Source of the DNA: Streptomyces xanthophaeus
Lineage (GTDB): Bacteria > Actinomycetota > Actinomycetes > Streptomycetales > Streptomycetaceae
Direction of reading: 5' to 3'
Assembly (NCBI RefSeq): GCF_000725805.1
Contig: NZ_JOFT01000028.1
Span: 1-64,000, forward strand
Length of the DNA stretch: 64,000 nucleotides
Below are positions 16,315-24,048 of the stretch, in pieces. A program made the position numbers and the translations under genes. Every line of letters starts with the position of its first letter. The first letter of the stretch is position 1. The notes beneath the pieces were generated by a model that made no database searches, had not been told where the DNA came from, and saw only the letters and a list, made by a program, of their open reading frames with translations.

Positions 16315-17436
16315 TCAGCCCTCTTCGGGCTTCGGGGCCTTGAGCACCTTGCTGATCCACTCCAGGGAGCCTTCCTTCATGCCCCGGACGTAGTGCCAGC
16401 CGTTGTGCTCGCCGTTCTGGATGTCGCGGATGGTGGTCTTGACGGGGCCCTTGCCGTACTGCTGCTGGAACTTCACCATCCGCTCCTTTCCGCTCTCCTT
16501 GGTGCCGATCTGGAAGTTGATGTAGACCTCGGGGCCGTTGGTGTCGATCAGCTTCTTGGCGAGCTTCTCGGGGTCGTTCGCGTCCATCTCCGCCTGGTGG
16601 CCCTTCCAGAGCGGGGAGTCGGGGACGATCTCGCCGCCGCTGGCGATCACGGCCTTGAACTTGTCCGGGTGCTGCAGGACCGTCTTCATCCCGACGAAGG
16701 CGCCCGAGGAGGAGCCCATGAAGGCCCAGCCGTCGCGGGACTTGTACGTACGGAAATTGGCCCGGGTGAAGTCGGGGACGTCCTCGGCTATCCAGGTGCC
16801 CATCTTGGCCTGGCCGGGTATGTCGGAGCCGTCGTAGTAGTACTTGTTGTCGGGGTTGAGTACCGGCATGACCACGATGAAGGGCAGGCTGGTCCCCGCC
16901 TTGACGCCCTCGCCTATCGCCTTCTGCAGGCCCAGGCTGCGGTCGGACCAGTAGTTCGCCGGGAAGCCGTTGCCGCCGGGGAGCGCGATGAGCACCGGGA
17001 AGCCGCTCTTGGCGTACTTGGGGTCGTCGTACTCCTTGGGCGCCCATACCCAGACGTCGCCCTCGAAGCCCGACTTCGCCCCCGCGAGGCGGGTCTTGGC
17101 GATGACCGTGCCGTCCTCCAGCTTGGTGGTCTGCTTGAAGTCGGACTTGGGGCCGGACGGCAGGAGCACGTCCGGGTCACCGGAGGGCTCGGCGGCCCGG
17201 GCCCCGCCGCCCGAGGGCTGCGGCTCGGCGGCCGGGGGCGGGGTGGCCTTGCCGAAGCTCACGGCCTCGCCGTTGCCGGAGAACCAGTCGAGCTTCCAGG
17301 CGGCGAAGCCCCCGCCGCCCGCGAGCAGCACCGCGAGGGCTGCCACCGCGCCGATCCACATCCGGCGCCGGGACCGCCTGGGTTCCGCGTACGACGGCCG
17401 GTCCTCGGGCCCCGGGCTCTGCGGGTACTGGTGCAC
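16315..17436 (-). CDS. Extracytoplasmic alpha/beta-hydrolase esterase, paralog 2
   Basis: A 373-residue protein with a short cytoplasmic N-terminus, a membrane helix (RMWIGAVAALAVLLAGGGGF), a Pro/Gly-rich linker, and the same esterase domain as its neighbour: PVLIALPGGNGFPANYW, nucleophile GSSSGA, and NGEHNGWHYVRGMKEGSLEW at the His. GTG 17436 has GGAG 8 nt upstream. A 181-bp gap separates the paralogs, with a small GGACCG/CGGTCC hairpin, so they may be transcribed separately. Confidence 0.87.
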   Translation of the reverse strand: MHQYPQSPGPEDRPSYAEPRRSRRRMWIGAVAALAVLLAGGGGFAAWKLDWFSGNGEAVSFGKATPPPAAEPQPSGGGARAAEPSGDPDVLLPSGPKSDFKQTTKLEDGTVIAKTRLAGAKSGFEGDVWVWAPKEYDDPKYAKSGFPVLIALPGGNGFPANYWSDRSLGLQKAIGEGVKAGTSLPFIVVMPVLNPDNKYYYDGSDIPGQAKMGTWIAEDVPDFTRANFRTYKSRDGWAFMGSSSGAFVGMKTVLQHPDKFKAVIASGGEIVPDSPLWKGHQAEMDANDPEKLAKKLIDTNGPEVYINFQIGTKESGKERMVKFQQQYGKGPVKTTIRDIQNGEHNGWHYVRGMKEGSLEWISKVLKAPKPEEG

Positions 17437-17560
17437 GAACTTCGCTCCGAACGGTCATGACTGCCCCGGGGGCAGAACGGCTGGGCATCCACTGGTGGTG
17501 ATGTACGTACGCCCAGCGCAGTTCCGAAACCAGGCAAAAACATGACGGGGATCTCAAGAC

Positions 17561-17592
17561 GCCCGTCGCCGGCGGCCCTGCCGGCGACGGGC
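17561..17592 (-). terminator. 13-bp stem hairpin after the marR gene
   Basis: GCCCGTCGCCGGC at 17561-17573 pairs perfectly with GCCGGCGACGGGC at 17580-17592 over a 6-nt loop. It begins 8 bp downstream of the MarR stop codon on the minus strand. Confidence 0.6.
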
Positions 17593-17600
17593 CGCCGCGC

Positions 17601-18038
17601 TCACCGCTGGGCGTCGAGCACGTCCGCGCACCGCCCCAGCAGCTCGATCAGCAGCGCGCGTTCCTCCCCGGTGAAGGCCTCGGCCAGGGCGCGCTCCACG
17701 CGCACCGCACCGGAGTCCGCGAGCTCCATGGCGGAGCGGCCCTCCTCCGTCAGCCGGGTCTCCAGCACGTTGCGGTGCAGCTCGTGCGGGGTCCGCAGGA
17801 TGAGGCCGCGCTCCTGGAGGTTCTTCAGCACGGTGTTCATGGTCGGCGGGGTCACCCCGCACAGCCGGGCGAGCGCGGCTGCGGAGATCCCGGGCTTCTC
17901 GGCCAGCCAGAGCAGCGCGGCGTACTGGGGAACCGTTACTGCGGCCGGCTTGCACGCGGTGTTCTTCGCCGCGAGGAGCGCCTGCTCGGCGCGCTTGAGG
18001 TGCGAGCCGATGCGCTCTTCGGGGGCCATGGAGGTCAT
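17601..18038 (-). CDS. MarR-family transcriptional regulator
   Basis: A 145-residue winged-helix protein. The recognition region is PGISAAALARLCGVTPPTMNTVLKNLQERG, followed by the wing RTPHELHRNVLETRLTEEG. MarR proteins are dimers that usually repress a divergent gene until a small ligand binds. Here the divergent gene encodes an exported SMP-30-like protein. ATG 18038 is chosen for the AGGA 8 nt upstream; ATG 18047 and 18029 are possible. Confidence 0.9.
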   Translation of the reverse strand: MTSMAPEERIGSHLKRAEQALLAAKNTACKPAAVTVPQYAALLWLAEKPGISAAALARLCGVTPPTMNTVLKNLQERGLILRTPHELHRNVLETRLTEEGRSAMELADSGAVRVERALAEAFTGEERALLIELLGRCADVLDAQR

Positions 18039-18054
18039 GCACCGCATCCTACGG

Positions 18055-18088
18055 CTCTTGCATGCATTAGAGCTCTCACATACATTCG
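18055..18088. promoter_or_regulatory. Promoter and paired 16-bp direct repeats between marR and the SMP-30 gene
   Basis: On the plus strand TTGCAT (18058-18063), a 17-nt spacer and TACATT (18081-18086) make a good housekeeping-type promoter for the SMP-30-like gene. The same stretch holds two related 16-mers, CTCTTGCATGCATTAG (18055-18070) and CTCTCACATACATTCG (18073-18088), 12 of 16 identical and 18 bp apart, with the dyad AGAGCTCT between. MarR binding here is inference. Confidence 0.5.
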
Positions 18089-18116
18089 CCTTCACTCGAC
18101 CAGTAGGGGGCACCTG

Positions 18117-19166
18117 ATGATGCGTTCGTCGAATGCTGCGAAGGACACGAAGGGCACGAAGGAAGCGGAGGAAGCGGCGCCGGGGCGGCGGCGCGCCCGG
18201 AACCGGCTGGTGCCCACCGCGGCGCTGGGCCTGGCCGCGGCGCTCACGGTGGCCGCGGCCCCGGCGCAGCAGGTGTCGCCCCGGATATCCACGGCCTTCG
18301 TCCTGCCCGGGGCGAAGGTCTACCCGGAGGGCATCGCCACGGACCCCCGTACCCGCACCGTCTACGTGGGCTCGTACGCCGACGGCACCGTCTACCGGGC
18401 CCGCCCGGGCGCGCGCACGGCGGAGGTGTTCCTGCCCTCCGGGACCGACGGCCGCCGCACGGCGAACGGGCTGCGGGTCGACGCCCGGGGCCGCCTGTGG
18501 GTGACGGACTCCACCACCGGGGTCGCCGTCTACGACACCGCCACCGGGGCCCGCCTGGCCCACTTCGAGGTGGCCGGGGACGGGGCCCGCTTCGTCAACG
18601 ACCTCGCGCTCACCCCGGACGGCACCGCCTATCTGACCGACAGCGTCCGCGGGGTGCTCTACCGCGTGACCCCGGCCCAACTGGCCGCGGGCAGCGGGGC
18701 CCTGACCGAGGCACACGACCTCACCCCGGTGCTGCGCCCCCGGCCGGCGGGCGGCTTCAGCCTCAACGGCGTCGTCGCCGACCGCTCGGGCCGCTACCTG
18801 CTGACCGTCGACATGGTGGCGGGCGAGCTCTTCCGCGTCGACCTGCGCACCGGGGCGCTGCGGCGCGTCGAGCTCACCGGCGGCGACCTGACGCACGCCG
18901 ACGGCCTGGACCTCTCCGCCGACGGCACCCTGCGGGTGGCGCACAACGTCACCAACGCGCTGACGCGCTGGCAGGTCGGCGCCGACGGGAGCCGCGCCCG
19001 GCTGACCCGTACGGTCACGGACGCCTCGCTGCAGATCCCGACGACCCTCAGCCACCTGCCGGGCCGCACCCTGGTGGTCCGCTCCCAGTTCGACAAGGGC
19101 GGACCCATGTCCCCCGGCACCGGCACTCCCACCGCCTTCACGGTGGCCTCGGTCCGGGGGCTGTGA
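18117..19166 (+). CDS. Exported SMP-30/gluconolactonase-like beta-propeller protein
   Basis: A 349-residue protein with a basic N-terminus and signal sequence (NRLVPTAALGLAAALTVAAA) followed by a six-bladed propeller of the SMP-30/strictosidine-synthase-like type. Repeated blades are visible: YPEGIATDPRTRTVYVGSY, NGLRVDARGRLWVTDSTTG, VNDLALTPDGTAYLTDSVRG, NGVVADRSGRYLLTVDM and HADGLDLSADGTLRVAHN. Metal-dependent lactonase activity is known for some members; here it is only a possibility. ATG 18117 follows GGGGG by 6 nt. One base separates its stop from the convergent ATP-grasp gene. Confidence 0.85.
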   Translation: MMRSSNAAKDTKGTKEAEEAAPGRRRARNRLVPTAALGLAAALTVAAAPAQQVSPRISTAFVLPGAKVYPEGIATDPRTRTVYVGSYADGTVYRARPGARTAEVFLPSGTDGRRTANGLRVDARGRLWVTDSTTGVAVYDTATGARLAHFEVAGDGARFVNDLALTPDGTAYLTDSVRGVLYRVTPAQLAAGSGALTEAHDLTPVLRPRPAGGFSLNGVVADRSGRYLLTVDMVAGELFRVDLRTGALRRVELTGGDLTHADGLDLSADGTLRVAHNVTNALTRWQVGADGSRARLTRTVTDASLQIPTTLSHLPGRTLVVRSQFDKGGPMSPGTGTPTAFTVASVRGL

Positions 19167-19167
19167 C

Positions 19168-20445
19168 CTACGGGGTCTCCTCCATCACGAAGATCTCCGC
19201 CGACAGGCGCTGCGCGATGTCGAGGTGGGCGGCCTTCGGGATGGATCCGGGCTCGGCGCCGGGCCAGTAGCACTCGACGTAGCCCTCGCGGTCGAGGTAG
19301 TTGGCCTGCTCGGCCCGGGACACGGCACCGGGGGCCGCGTAGACCTCGTACGAGCGCACCGCCCCGTCGACCTCACCGGCGGGGCGGACCGCGGCGATCT
19401 TGCCGGGCGGGGCCTTGAGCACGGCGATGGCGGCCAGGCCGGAGGGGGTCGGCCGGGGGAAGTCCTCCAGCCGGTCCAGGTAGGAACGGACGTGGAGTTC
19501 GTACGGGGAGATGCCGAGCGCCCGCTCGACGAGGTCGATGATGCCGTCACCGGCGGTCCGCGCGCCGACCTCCATGATCTGCGGCTCCGCGTCCCCCTCC
19601 AGCCTGATCTCCACGTGCGCCACGCCGTGGTCGAGGCCGAGGGCCTCGCAGGCGCGGACGGCGAGGTCCAGGACGTCGGAGCGGTCCGAGTGGATGCTGG
19701 GGACGCGGTGGCCGACCTCCGCGAACCAGGGCTGCGGGCCGTGGGACTTGTCCGTCACCGCCAGGACCGTGGTCACTCCCCGGTGGGTGAGCACCTCGAC
19801 GGAGACCTCGTCGACGAGGGTGCAGAACTCCTCGACCTGGATGCCGCGGTTCTTCACCGTGAACGTCGCGGTCGCGTCGATGGTCTGCCGGACCGAGGTG
19901 TAGGCCTCCTCGATCTCCGCCTCGGTGCGGATCAGCCGTACGCCGAGGCTGCCGCCGAACGCCGAGGGCTTGACCACGCACGGCAGCCCGATCTCGGCGA
20001 CGGCCGCGCGAGCGGCGTCGAGGTCGTCGGCCTGGAGGTAGCGCGGGGTGGCCACCCCGGCGGCGAGCAGGCGGTCCTTCATCCGGTTCTTGTTGATCCC
20101 GGAGTCCTCGATGGAGCTGCGGGACAGGAAGGGCAGCCCGTAGTGGTCGGCGATGAGCCGGCCGGGCATCAGACCGGGGTCGATGAACGGGACGATGCCG
20201 GCCGGCTTCAGCCCCGTCTCCTTCTCGAAGTCGAGGACCACCCGCAGCGCCGTGTCGGGATCGCTGAAGTCACCGATGAGCACGTGGTCGAAGAATTTGG
20301 CCGCCCTGGCGTCCACCGAACGGGCGATCGTGACGAGGGGGCCGTCGAACACCCGCAGGGCGGCCACGACGGCCCTTTCACGCAGGGCCATCGTGGCCCC
20401 GAAGACGAGCAGGTACTGGCCATTCTCAGTAACCGGTGATCTCAT
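19168..20445 (-). CDS. ATP-grasp ligase (carboxylate-amine ligase type)
   Basis: A 425-residue ATP-grasp protein. Seen: N-terminal Rossmann part (YLLVFGATMALRERAV), INKNRMKDRLLAAGVATPRY, the ATP-binding strand LPCVVKPSAFGGSLGVRLI, and the metal site EIRLEGDAEPQIMEVGARTA. The family joins an acyl-phosphate to an amine or other nucleophile, including dipeptide ligases and BtrJ, which charges an acyl carrier protein in butirosin synthesis. Its place next to the carrier-protein locus suggests a role there; this is inference. A TAGGCT hexamer lies 7 nt before ATG 20445, indicating a leaderless mRNA. A longer upstream frame exists but has no RBS. Confidence 0.85.
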   Translation of the reverse strand: MRSPVTENGQYLLVFGATMALRERAVVAALRVFDGPLVTIARSVDARAAKFFDHVLIGDFSDPDTALRVVLDFEKETGLKPAGIVPFIDPGLMPGRLIADHYGLPFLSRSSIEDSGINKNRMKDRLLAAGVATPRYLQADDLDAARAAVAEIGLPCVVKPSAFGGSLGVRLIRTEAEIEEAYTSVRQTIDATATFTVKNRGIQVEEFCTLVDEVSVEVLTHRGVTTVLAVTDKSHGPQPWFAEVGHRVPSIHSDRSDVLDLAVRACEALGLDHGVAHVEIRLEGDAEPQIMEVGARTAGDGIIDLVERALGISPYELHVRSYLDRLEDFPRPTPSGLAAIAVLKAPPGKIAAVRPAGEVDGAVRSYEVYAAPGAVSRAEQANYLDREGYVECYWPGAEPGSIPKAAHLDIAQRLSAEIFVMEETP

Positions 20446-20452
20446 GGAACGT

Positions 20453-20458
20453 AGCCTA
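20453..20458 (-). promoter_or_regulatory. -10 hexamer TAGGCT, leaderless start of the ATP-grasp gene
   Basis: TAGGCT (minus strand) is followed by ACGTTCC (7 nt) and ATG 20445. The gene lacks a Shine-Dalgarno sequence, consistent with a leaderless transcript. Confidence 0.55.
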
Positions 20459-20531
20459 GGACAGTACGACACGCCTTTGTAGACGGCCAGTTGGACGAAT
20501 TCGCAGACCAATCGCAGGGGAGCGGCACGCC

Positions 20532-21689
20532 ATGGGGGCCACCCGTCACTTCACCGACCCGCTGGGCGGACTCGCCGACGCCGAGTGGGACGGACTCGCC
20601 CACGGGCGGTTCTACTCCTCCGCGTTCTGGCTGCGCCTGGTGGCCCTGGAACCGGGCATGGTCTCCGGCGCCGTCCAGGTCCCCCTGCCCGGCGGCGGCC
20701 GCGCGGCCGTCCCGCTCGCCGCGACGGACGGCACCTCCAACCCGCACCTGCGCTGGTACGAGCAGCTCACCGAGCGGGGCCTGCCGAGCCCGCCGCCGGG
20801 CGGGGTGCTCATCGGGCAGCGCCGGGGCTACCTGGCGCACCTGCTGGCCACGCCGGGCGCGGACCGGGCGCAGGCCGCGGCCGCACTGCTGGCCGCCGTA
20901 CGCGAACTGCCCGACCCCCTCGGCCCCGACGGGGCTCCGACGGGCCCCTCCCGCGTGGCGATGTACCTGACCACGGCCGACGCGCTGGCACTGCGCGAGG
21001 CCGGGGCGCCGACGATGCCGGTGGCGCTGACCGCGGACGCCTGGGTGGAGATCCCGCCGGGCGGCTGGGAGGAGTGGCTGGAGTCGCTGGGCTCCCAGCA
21101 CCGGCGCCAGCGGGTGAAGCGGGAGGTCCGCAGGTTCGAGGAGGCCGGCTACCGGGTGGAGCACCGCATCCTGCGGGACGCGTACCAGGACGTGGGCCGG
21201 CTCGCCGCGCGGACCGAGCAGCGGTACGGCATCGACGGGAGCGCCGAGGCCTATGTCGAGGCCTTCCGCAAGCACGCCGAACTGGCCGGGGACCGGGCCG
21301 AGGTGCTGCTGTGCTCGATCGGCGACGAGCCCGCGGTCGGCTGCTGCCTGTACGTGCGCGACGGGGACACCGTCTACCTGCGCGCGGTCGGCTTCGACTA
21401 CGAGCGGCTGCGGGGCGCCGCCGAGTACTTCAACCTGGCCTACTACATCCCGGCCCGGATGCCGGGCGTGCGGTGGCTGCACGCCGGGATCGCCACGCCC
21501 GACGGCAAGGCGATGCGCGGGGCGCAGCTGCGGCCCCTGTGGCTGGTCGACCTCACGCCCGGCAGCCCGCTGGAGGGGCGGGACGAGGAGGTACGGGCAC
21601 ACAACGCGGCCTTCCGCGACGGGCTGGCCGCGACCTCGCCCGCGGTGGCCCGGGCCGTGGGCACCGAGGAGTGGAAGGCCTTCTCCTGA
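20532..21689 (+). CDS. GNAT/FemAB-like acyl or aminoacyl transferase
   Basis: A 385-residue protein with the two-GNAT-fold layout of peptidoglycan-type FemAB-like transferases. Diagnostic segments: LGSQHRRQRVKREVRRFEEA (conserved helix), DVGRLAARTEQRYG, and AVGCCLYVRDGDTVYLRAVG followed by AEYFNLAYYIPARM. Such proteins transfer acyl or aminoacyl groups to an amine; PacB of pacidamycin synthesis shows that one can act in natural-product assembly. AGGGGAG precedes ATG 20532 by 9 nt. It is divergent from the ATP-grasp gene and may form the upstream edge of the candidate locus. Confidence 0.78.
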   Translation: MGATRHFTDPLGGLADAEWDGLAHGRFYSSAFWLRLVALEPGMVSGAVQVPLPGGGRAAVPLAATDGTSNPHLRWYEQLTERGLPSPPPGGVLIGQRRGYLAHLLATPGADRAQAAAALLAAVRELPDPLGPDGAPTGPSRVAMYLTTADALALREAGAPTMPVALTADAWVEIPPGGWEEWLESLGSQHRRQRVKREVRRFEEAGYRVEHRILRDAYQDVGRLAARTEQRYGIDGSAEAYVEAFRKHAELAGDRAEVLLCSIGDEPAVGCCLYVRDGDTVYLRAVGFDYERLRGAAEYFNLAYYIPARMPGVRWLHAGIATPDGKAMRGAQLRPLWLVDLTPGSPLEGRDEEVRAHNAAFRDGLAATSPAVARAVGTEEWKAFS

Positions 21690-21770
21690 GCGGCGGCAAG
21701 CGGTCCACTCCGCACTTCAACTCACTTGAGAGCTAAGGGAATTGGGGCGCCCGTCGGCCCGGTGAAGGGT

Positions 21771-21776
21771 TAGCCT
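21771..21776 (+). promoter_or_regulatory. -10 hexamer TAGCCT before the MFS leader ORF
   Basis: TAGCCT is followed by GGTCCT (6 nt) and ATG 21783, the start of a 37-codon leader ORF. The arrangement matches the other leaderless starts in the window. Confidence 0.5.
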
Positions 21777-21782
21777 GGTCCT

Positions 21783-21896
21783 ATGATCCTGCGGGAACGG
21801 TGCGCGCTCCGCGCCACGACGCACGAAGCACACGACGGGCACCGGACGCCGTGCACCGGCGCCGGAGCCGGACCGGTGACGGCGGTGTCCGCGTGA
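21783..21896 (+). CDS. 37-codon leader ORF overlapping the MFS transporter start
   Basis: ATG 21783 opens a 37-codon frame beginning MILRERCALRATTHEAHDGH and ending with TGA at 21894-21896, which overlaps the GTG of the MFS gene (21893) as GTGA. TAGCCT 6 nt upstream fits a leaderless mRNA starting at this ATG, so ribosomes would reach the transporter only by coupling. The peptide has two Cys, four His and six Arg residues, but no run of one residue. Whether it is a regulatory leader or merely a reinitiation device is not known. Confidence 0.5.
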   Translation: MILRERCALRATTHEAHDGHRTPCTGAGAGPVTAVSA

Positions 21897-23113
21897 CGAC
21901 GGTGCTGCCCGACAAGCGCCGGTTCGGGCCGCTCGCCCACCGCAACTTCCGCCGCTTCTACATCGGCCACAGCCTCTCCCTCTTCGGCACCGGCATGGAG
22001 CGGGTGGCCGTGGCCTTCGCCGTCCTGGCCGCCGGGGGGTCCGCCTCGGACCTGGGCCTGGTGATCGCCGCCGGGGTGACCGTCAACGTCCTGTGCCTGC
22101 TCGCGGGCGGGGTCGTCGCCGACCGCTTCGGCCGTCGCAAGGTGATGCTGGTCAGCGACACCGTGCGGTTCCTGGCGGAGGGGACCTTCGCCGCCCTGGT
22201 GCTGTTCGGCCACCCGTCGGTGTGGACGATGCTGGTGCTGGTCGCCGTCCAGAACGCGGGCACCGGCTTCTTCACCCCGGCGATGGCCGGACTGACCCCC
22301 GACATCGTGCCGGCCGCGGACCTCCAGCGGGCCAACGTCCTCATCGGCGTCGCCAAGGACGTCGGCGTCGTCCTCGGCCCGGCCCTCGCGGGCCTGCTGG
22401 TGGTGACGACCAGCCCCGGCCTGGTGCTCGCCCTGGACGCGGGCACGTACCTGGCCAGCGTGGTCGCGGTGGCCCTCGTCAAGGTCCCGCCGTACGTGAA
22501 GCGGACCGCGCGCTCGCCCCTGGGCGACCTGAAGGACGGCTACGCCGCCTGGCGGGAGCAGAACTGGATCTGGCTCACCAGCATCACCTTCGCCCTGTTC
22601 AACGCACTGCTCTACGCGCCCTTCCTGGTCCTGGGCCCGATCGTCTCGGAGGACCGCCTCGGCGGCGGCAGCAGCTGGGGGCTGATCCTCGCGGCCCTGG
22701 GGGCCGGTTCGATCCTGTTCGCCCCCGTACTCCTGCGCTGGACGCCCGGACGCCCGCTGATCGTGATCATCCTGGCCCAGGCGGCCTGGGCGGCGCCGGT
22801 GCTGTGCCTGGCGGTGGCGGCGCCGCTGCCGGTCACCGCGGCGGCGGCCTTCGTGGGCGGGGCCAGCCTGGCCGTCTTCAACGCCATCTGGACCACCCTG
22901 CTCCAGACCAAGGTGCAGGGCGAGCTGATCGCCCGGGTGTCGTCCTTCGACGCGGTGTGCTCGTACTCCCTCTCCCCGCTCGGCCTCGTGGCCGCGGCCG
23001 CGGTGGCGCAGGCGACCTCGACCGAGGCGGTGCTCTGGGCGGCGGTGCTCTGGCAGGTGACCAGTTCGAGCCTGCTCCTGCTGATGCCCGCGGTGCGCCG
23101 GGTCACCGCCTGA
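21893..23113 (+). CDS. MFS transporter, drug-exporter type
   Basis: A 406-residue transporter with about 12 membrane helices. Motif A appears after TM2 (GGVVADRFGRRKVMLVSD), and FTPAMAGLTPDIVPAADLQR is typical of the enterobactin-exporter/macrolide-efflux subgroup (MFS_3). It starts VTTVLPDKRRFGPLAHRNFR, as family members do, from GTG 21893. Its position at the head of the collinear biosynthetic genes suggests export of, or self-resistance to, the product. Confidence 0.88.
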   Translation: MTTVLPDKRRFGPLAHRNFRRFYIGHSLSLFGTGMERVAVAFAVLAAGGSASDLGLVIAAGVTVNVLCLLAGGVVADRFGRRKVMLVSDTVRFLAEGTFAALVLFGHPSVWTMLVLVAVQNAGTGFFTPAMAGLTPDIVPAADLQRANVLIGVAKDVGVVLGPALAGLLVVTTSPGLVLALDAGTYLASVVAVALVKVPPYVKRTARSPLGDLKDGYAAWREQNWIWLTSITFALFNALLYAPFLVLGPIVSEDRLGGGSSWGLILAALGAGSILFAPVLLRWTPGRPLIVIILAQAAWAAPVLCLAVAAPLPVTAAAAFVGGASLAVFNAIWTTLLQTKVQGELIARVSSFDAVCSYSLSPLGLVAAAAVAQATSTEAVLWAAVLWQVTSSSLLLLMPAVRRVTA

Positions 23114-23202
23114 CCGGCCTTGTCGAGCGGATGCGGCCGGGGCTAGGTTGGGCGGCGTACCGGCCGTGGAACACCAACTGCCGATCAATACGGGGGTGTT
23201 GG

Positions 23203-24048
23203 TTGAACAGCAGTGTGCAGCAGCGGAACTTCACGATGGTCGCGTTCACCGGGGGACGGTTCACGGTGGGCTCGCCGGACCGGACCGCCAAGGAGCAGCC
23301 CGCGCACGAGGTGGAGATCGACGCCTTCCGGCTCGGCGACCGCTGCGTGAGCGCCGCCGACTTCCACGCCTTCCTGCGCGACGCGCCGGACGCCGTGGAC
23401 CACACCCTGATCGACTGCATCGACCCGTGCTTCGTCACCAGCCGGGCGGGCGGCTTCGAACTCCGGCCGGGCGCCGCGGACTTCCCGATGATCCAGATCA
23501 GCTTCTGGGGGGCCGCGGCCTACTGCAACTGGCTCTCGCTCGGCGAGGGGCTCGCCCCCGTGTACCGCCTCGGCTCCCGCGGGTCGGACCTCGACGCCGA
23601 CGGGTACCGGCTGCCCACCGAGGCCGAGTGGGAGGTGGCCTGCCGGCAGGGCCACCCCACGGACGCCGTACCCGGCCCGGAGGTCTGCAACTCGGCCGAT
23701 GCGGGCCCCGCCTGCCGGGCGCTGCGGGCCGGGGAGGACCTGGCGGGCGCCTTCCTGCCGGGGCAGCCCGGGCCGGTCCCGGTGGGGAGCCTGCCCGCCG
23801 ACGCCGCGGGCCTCCACGAGATGCTCGGCAACGTACGCGAGTGGTGCCACGACCTCTACGGCCCCTACGGCGCGTCCGGTCCGGGGCCGGTGCGCAATCC
23901 CCGGGGCGCGCAGCGGGGTTCGTTCCGCGTGGTGCGGGGCGGCTCCTTCGCGGATCCCGCGGACACCCTGGGCCCCGAGAGCCGGATGGCGGCCTACGAG
24001 GACACCAAGTGCGAGGTCTACGGCTTCCGGGTGGTGCGCCCGCGATGA
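23203..24048 (+). CDS. FGE-sulfatase (SUMF1) fold protein 1
   Basis: A 281-residue protein of the formylglycine-generating-enzyme/SUMF1 fold: MVAFTGGRFTVGSPDRTAKE, HEVEIDAFRLGDRCVSAADF, RLPTEAEWEVACRQG, ML GNVREWCHD and VVRGGSFADPADTL, then GFRVVRP. In catalytic FGE a Cys-x4-Cys pair near the C-terminus binds copper; here that region reads ESRMAAYEDTKCEVYGFRVV with one Cys only, so formylglycine formation is unlikely. Relatives of this fold act as oxidases (PvdO, EgtB). TTG 23203 is chosen because GGGGG lies 6 nt upstream; GTG 23215 or ATG 23236 are alternatives. The stop overlaps the next start as ATGA. Confidence 0.8.
   Translation: MNSSVQQRNFTMVAFTGGRFTVGSPDRTAKEQPAHEVEIDAFRLGDRCVSAADFHAFLRDAPDAVDHTLIDCIDPCFVTSRAGGFELRPGAADFPMIQISFWGAAAYCNWLSLGEGLAPVYRLGSRGSDLDADGYRLPTEAEWEVACRQGHPTDAVPGPEVCNSADAGPACRALRAGEDLAGAFLPGQPGPVPVGSLPADAAGLHEMLGNVREWCHDLYGPYGASGPGPVRNPRGAQRGSFRVVRGGSFADPADTLGPESRMAAYEDTKCEVYGFRVVRPR

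Noticed and set aside
23170..23204. AACACCAAC ... GTGTTGGTT as an inverted repeat before the first FGE-like gene
   Set aside because: The arms are not true reverse complements in one register; only the 10-base match to the 29553 dyad is kept.
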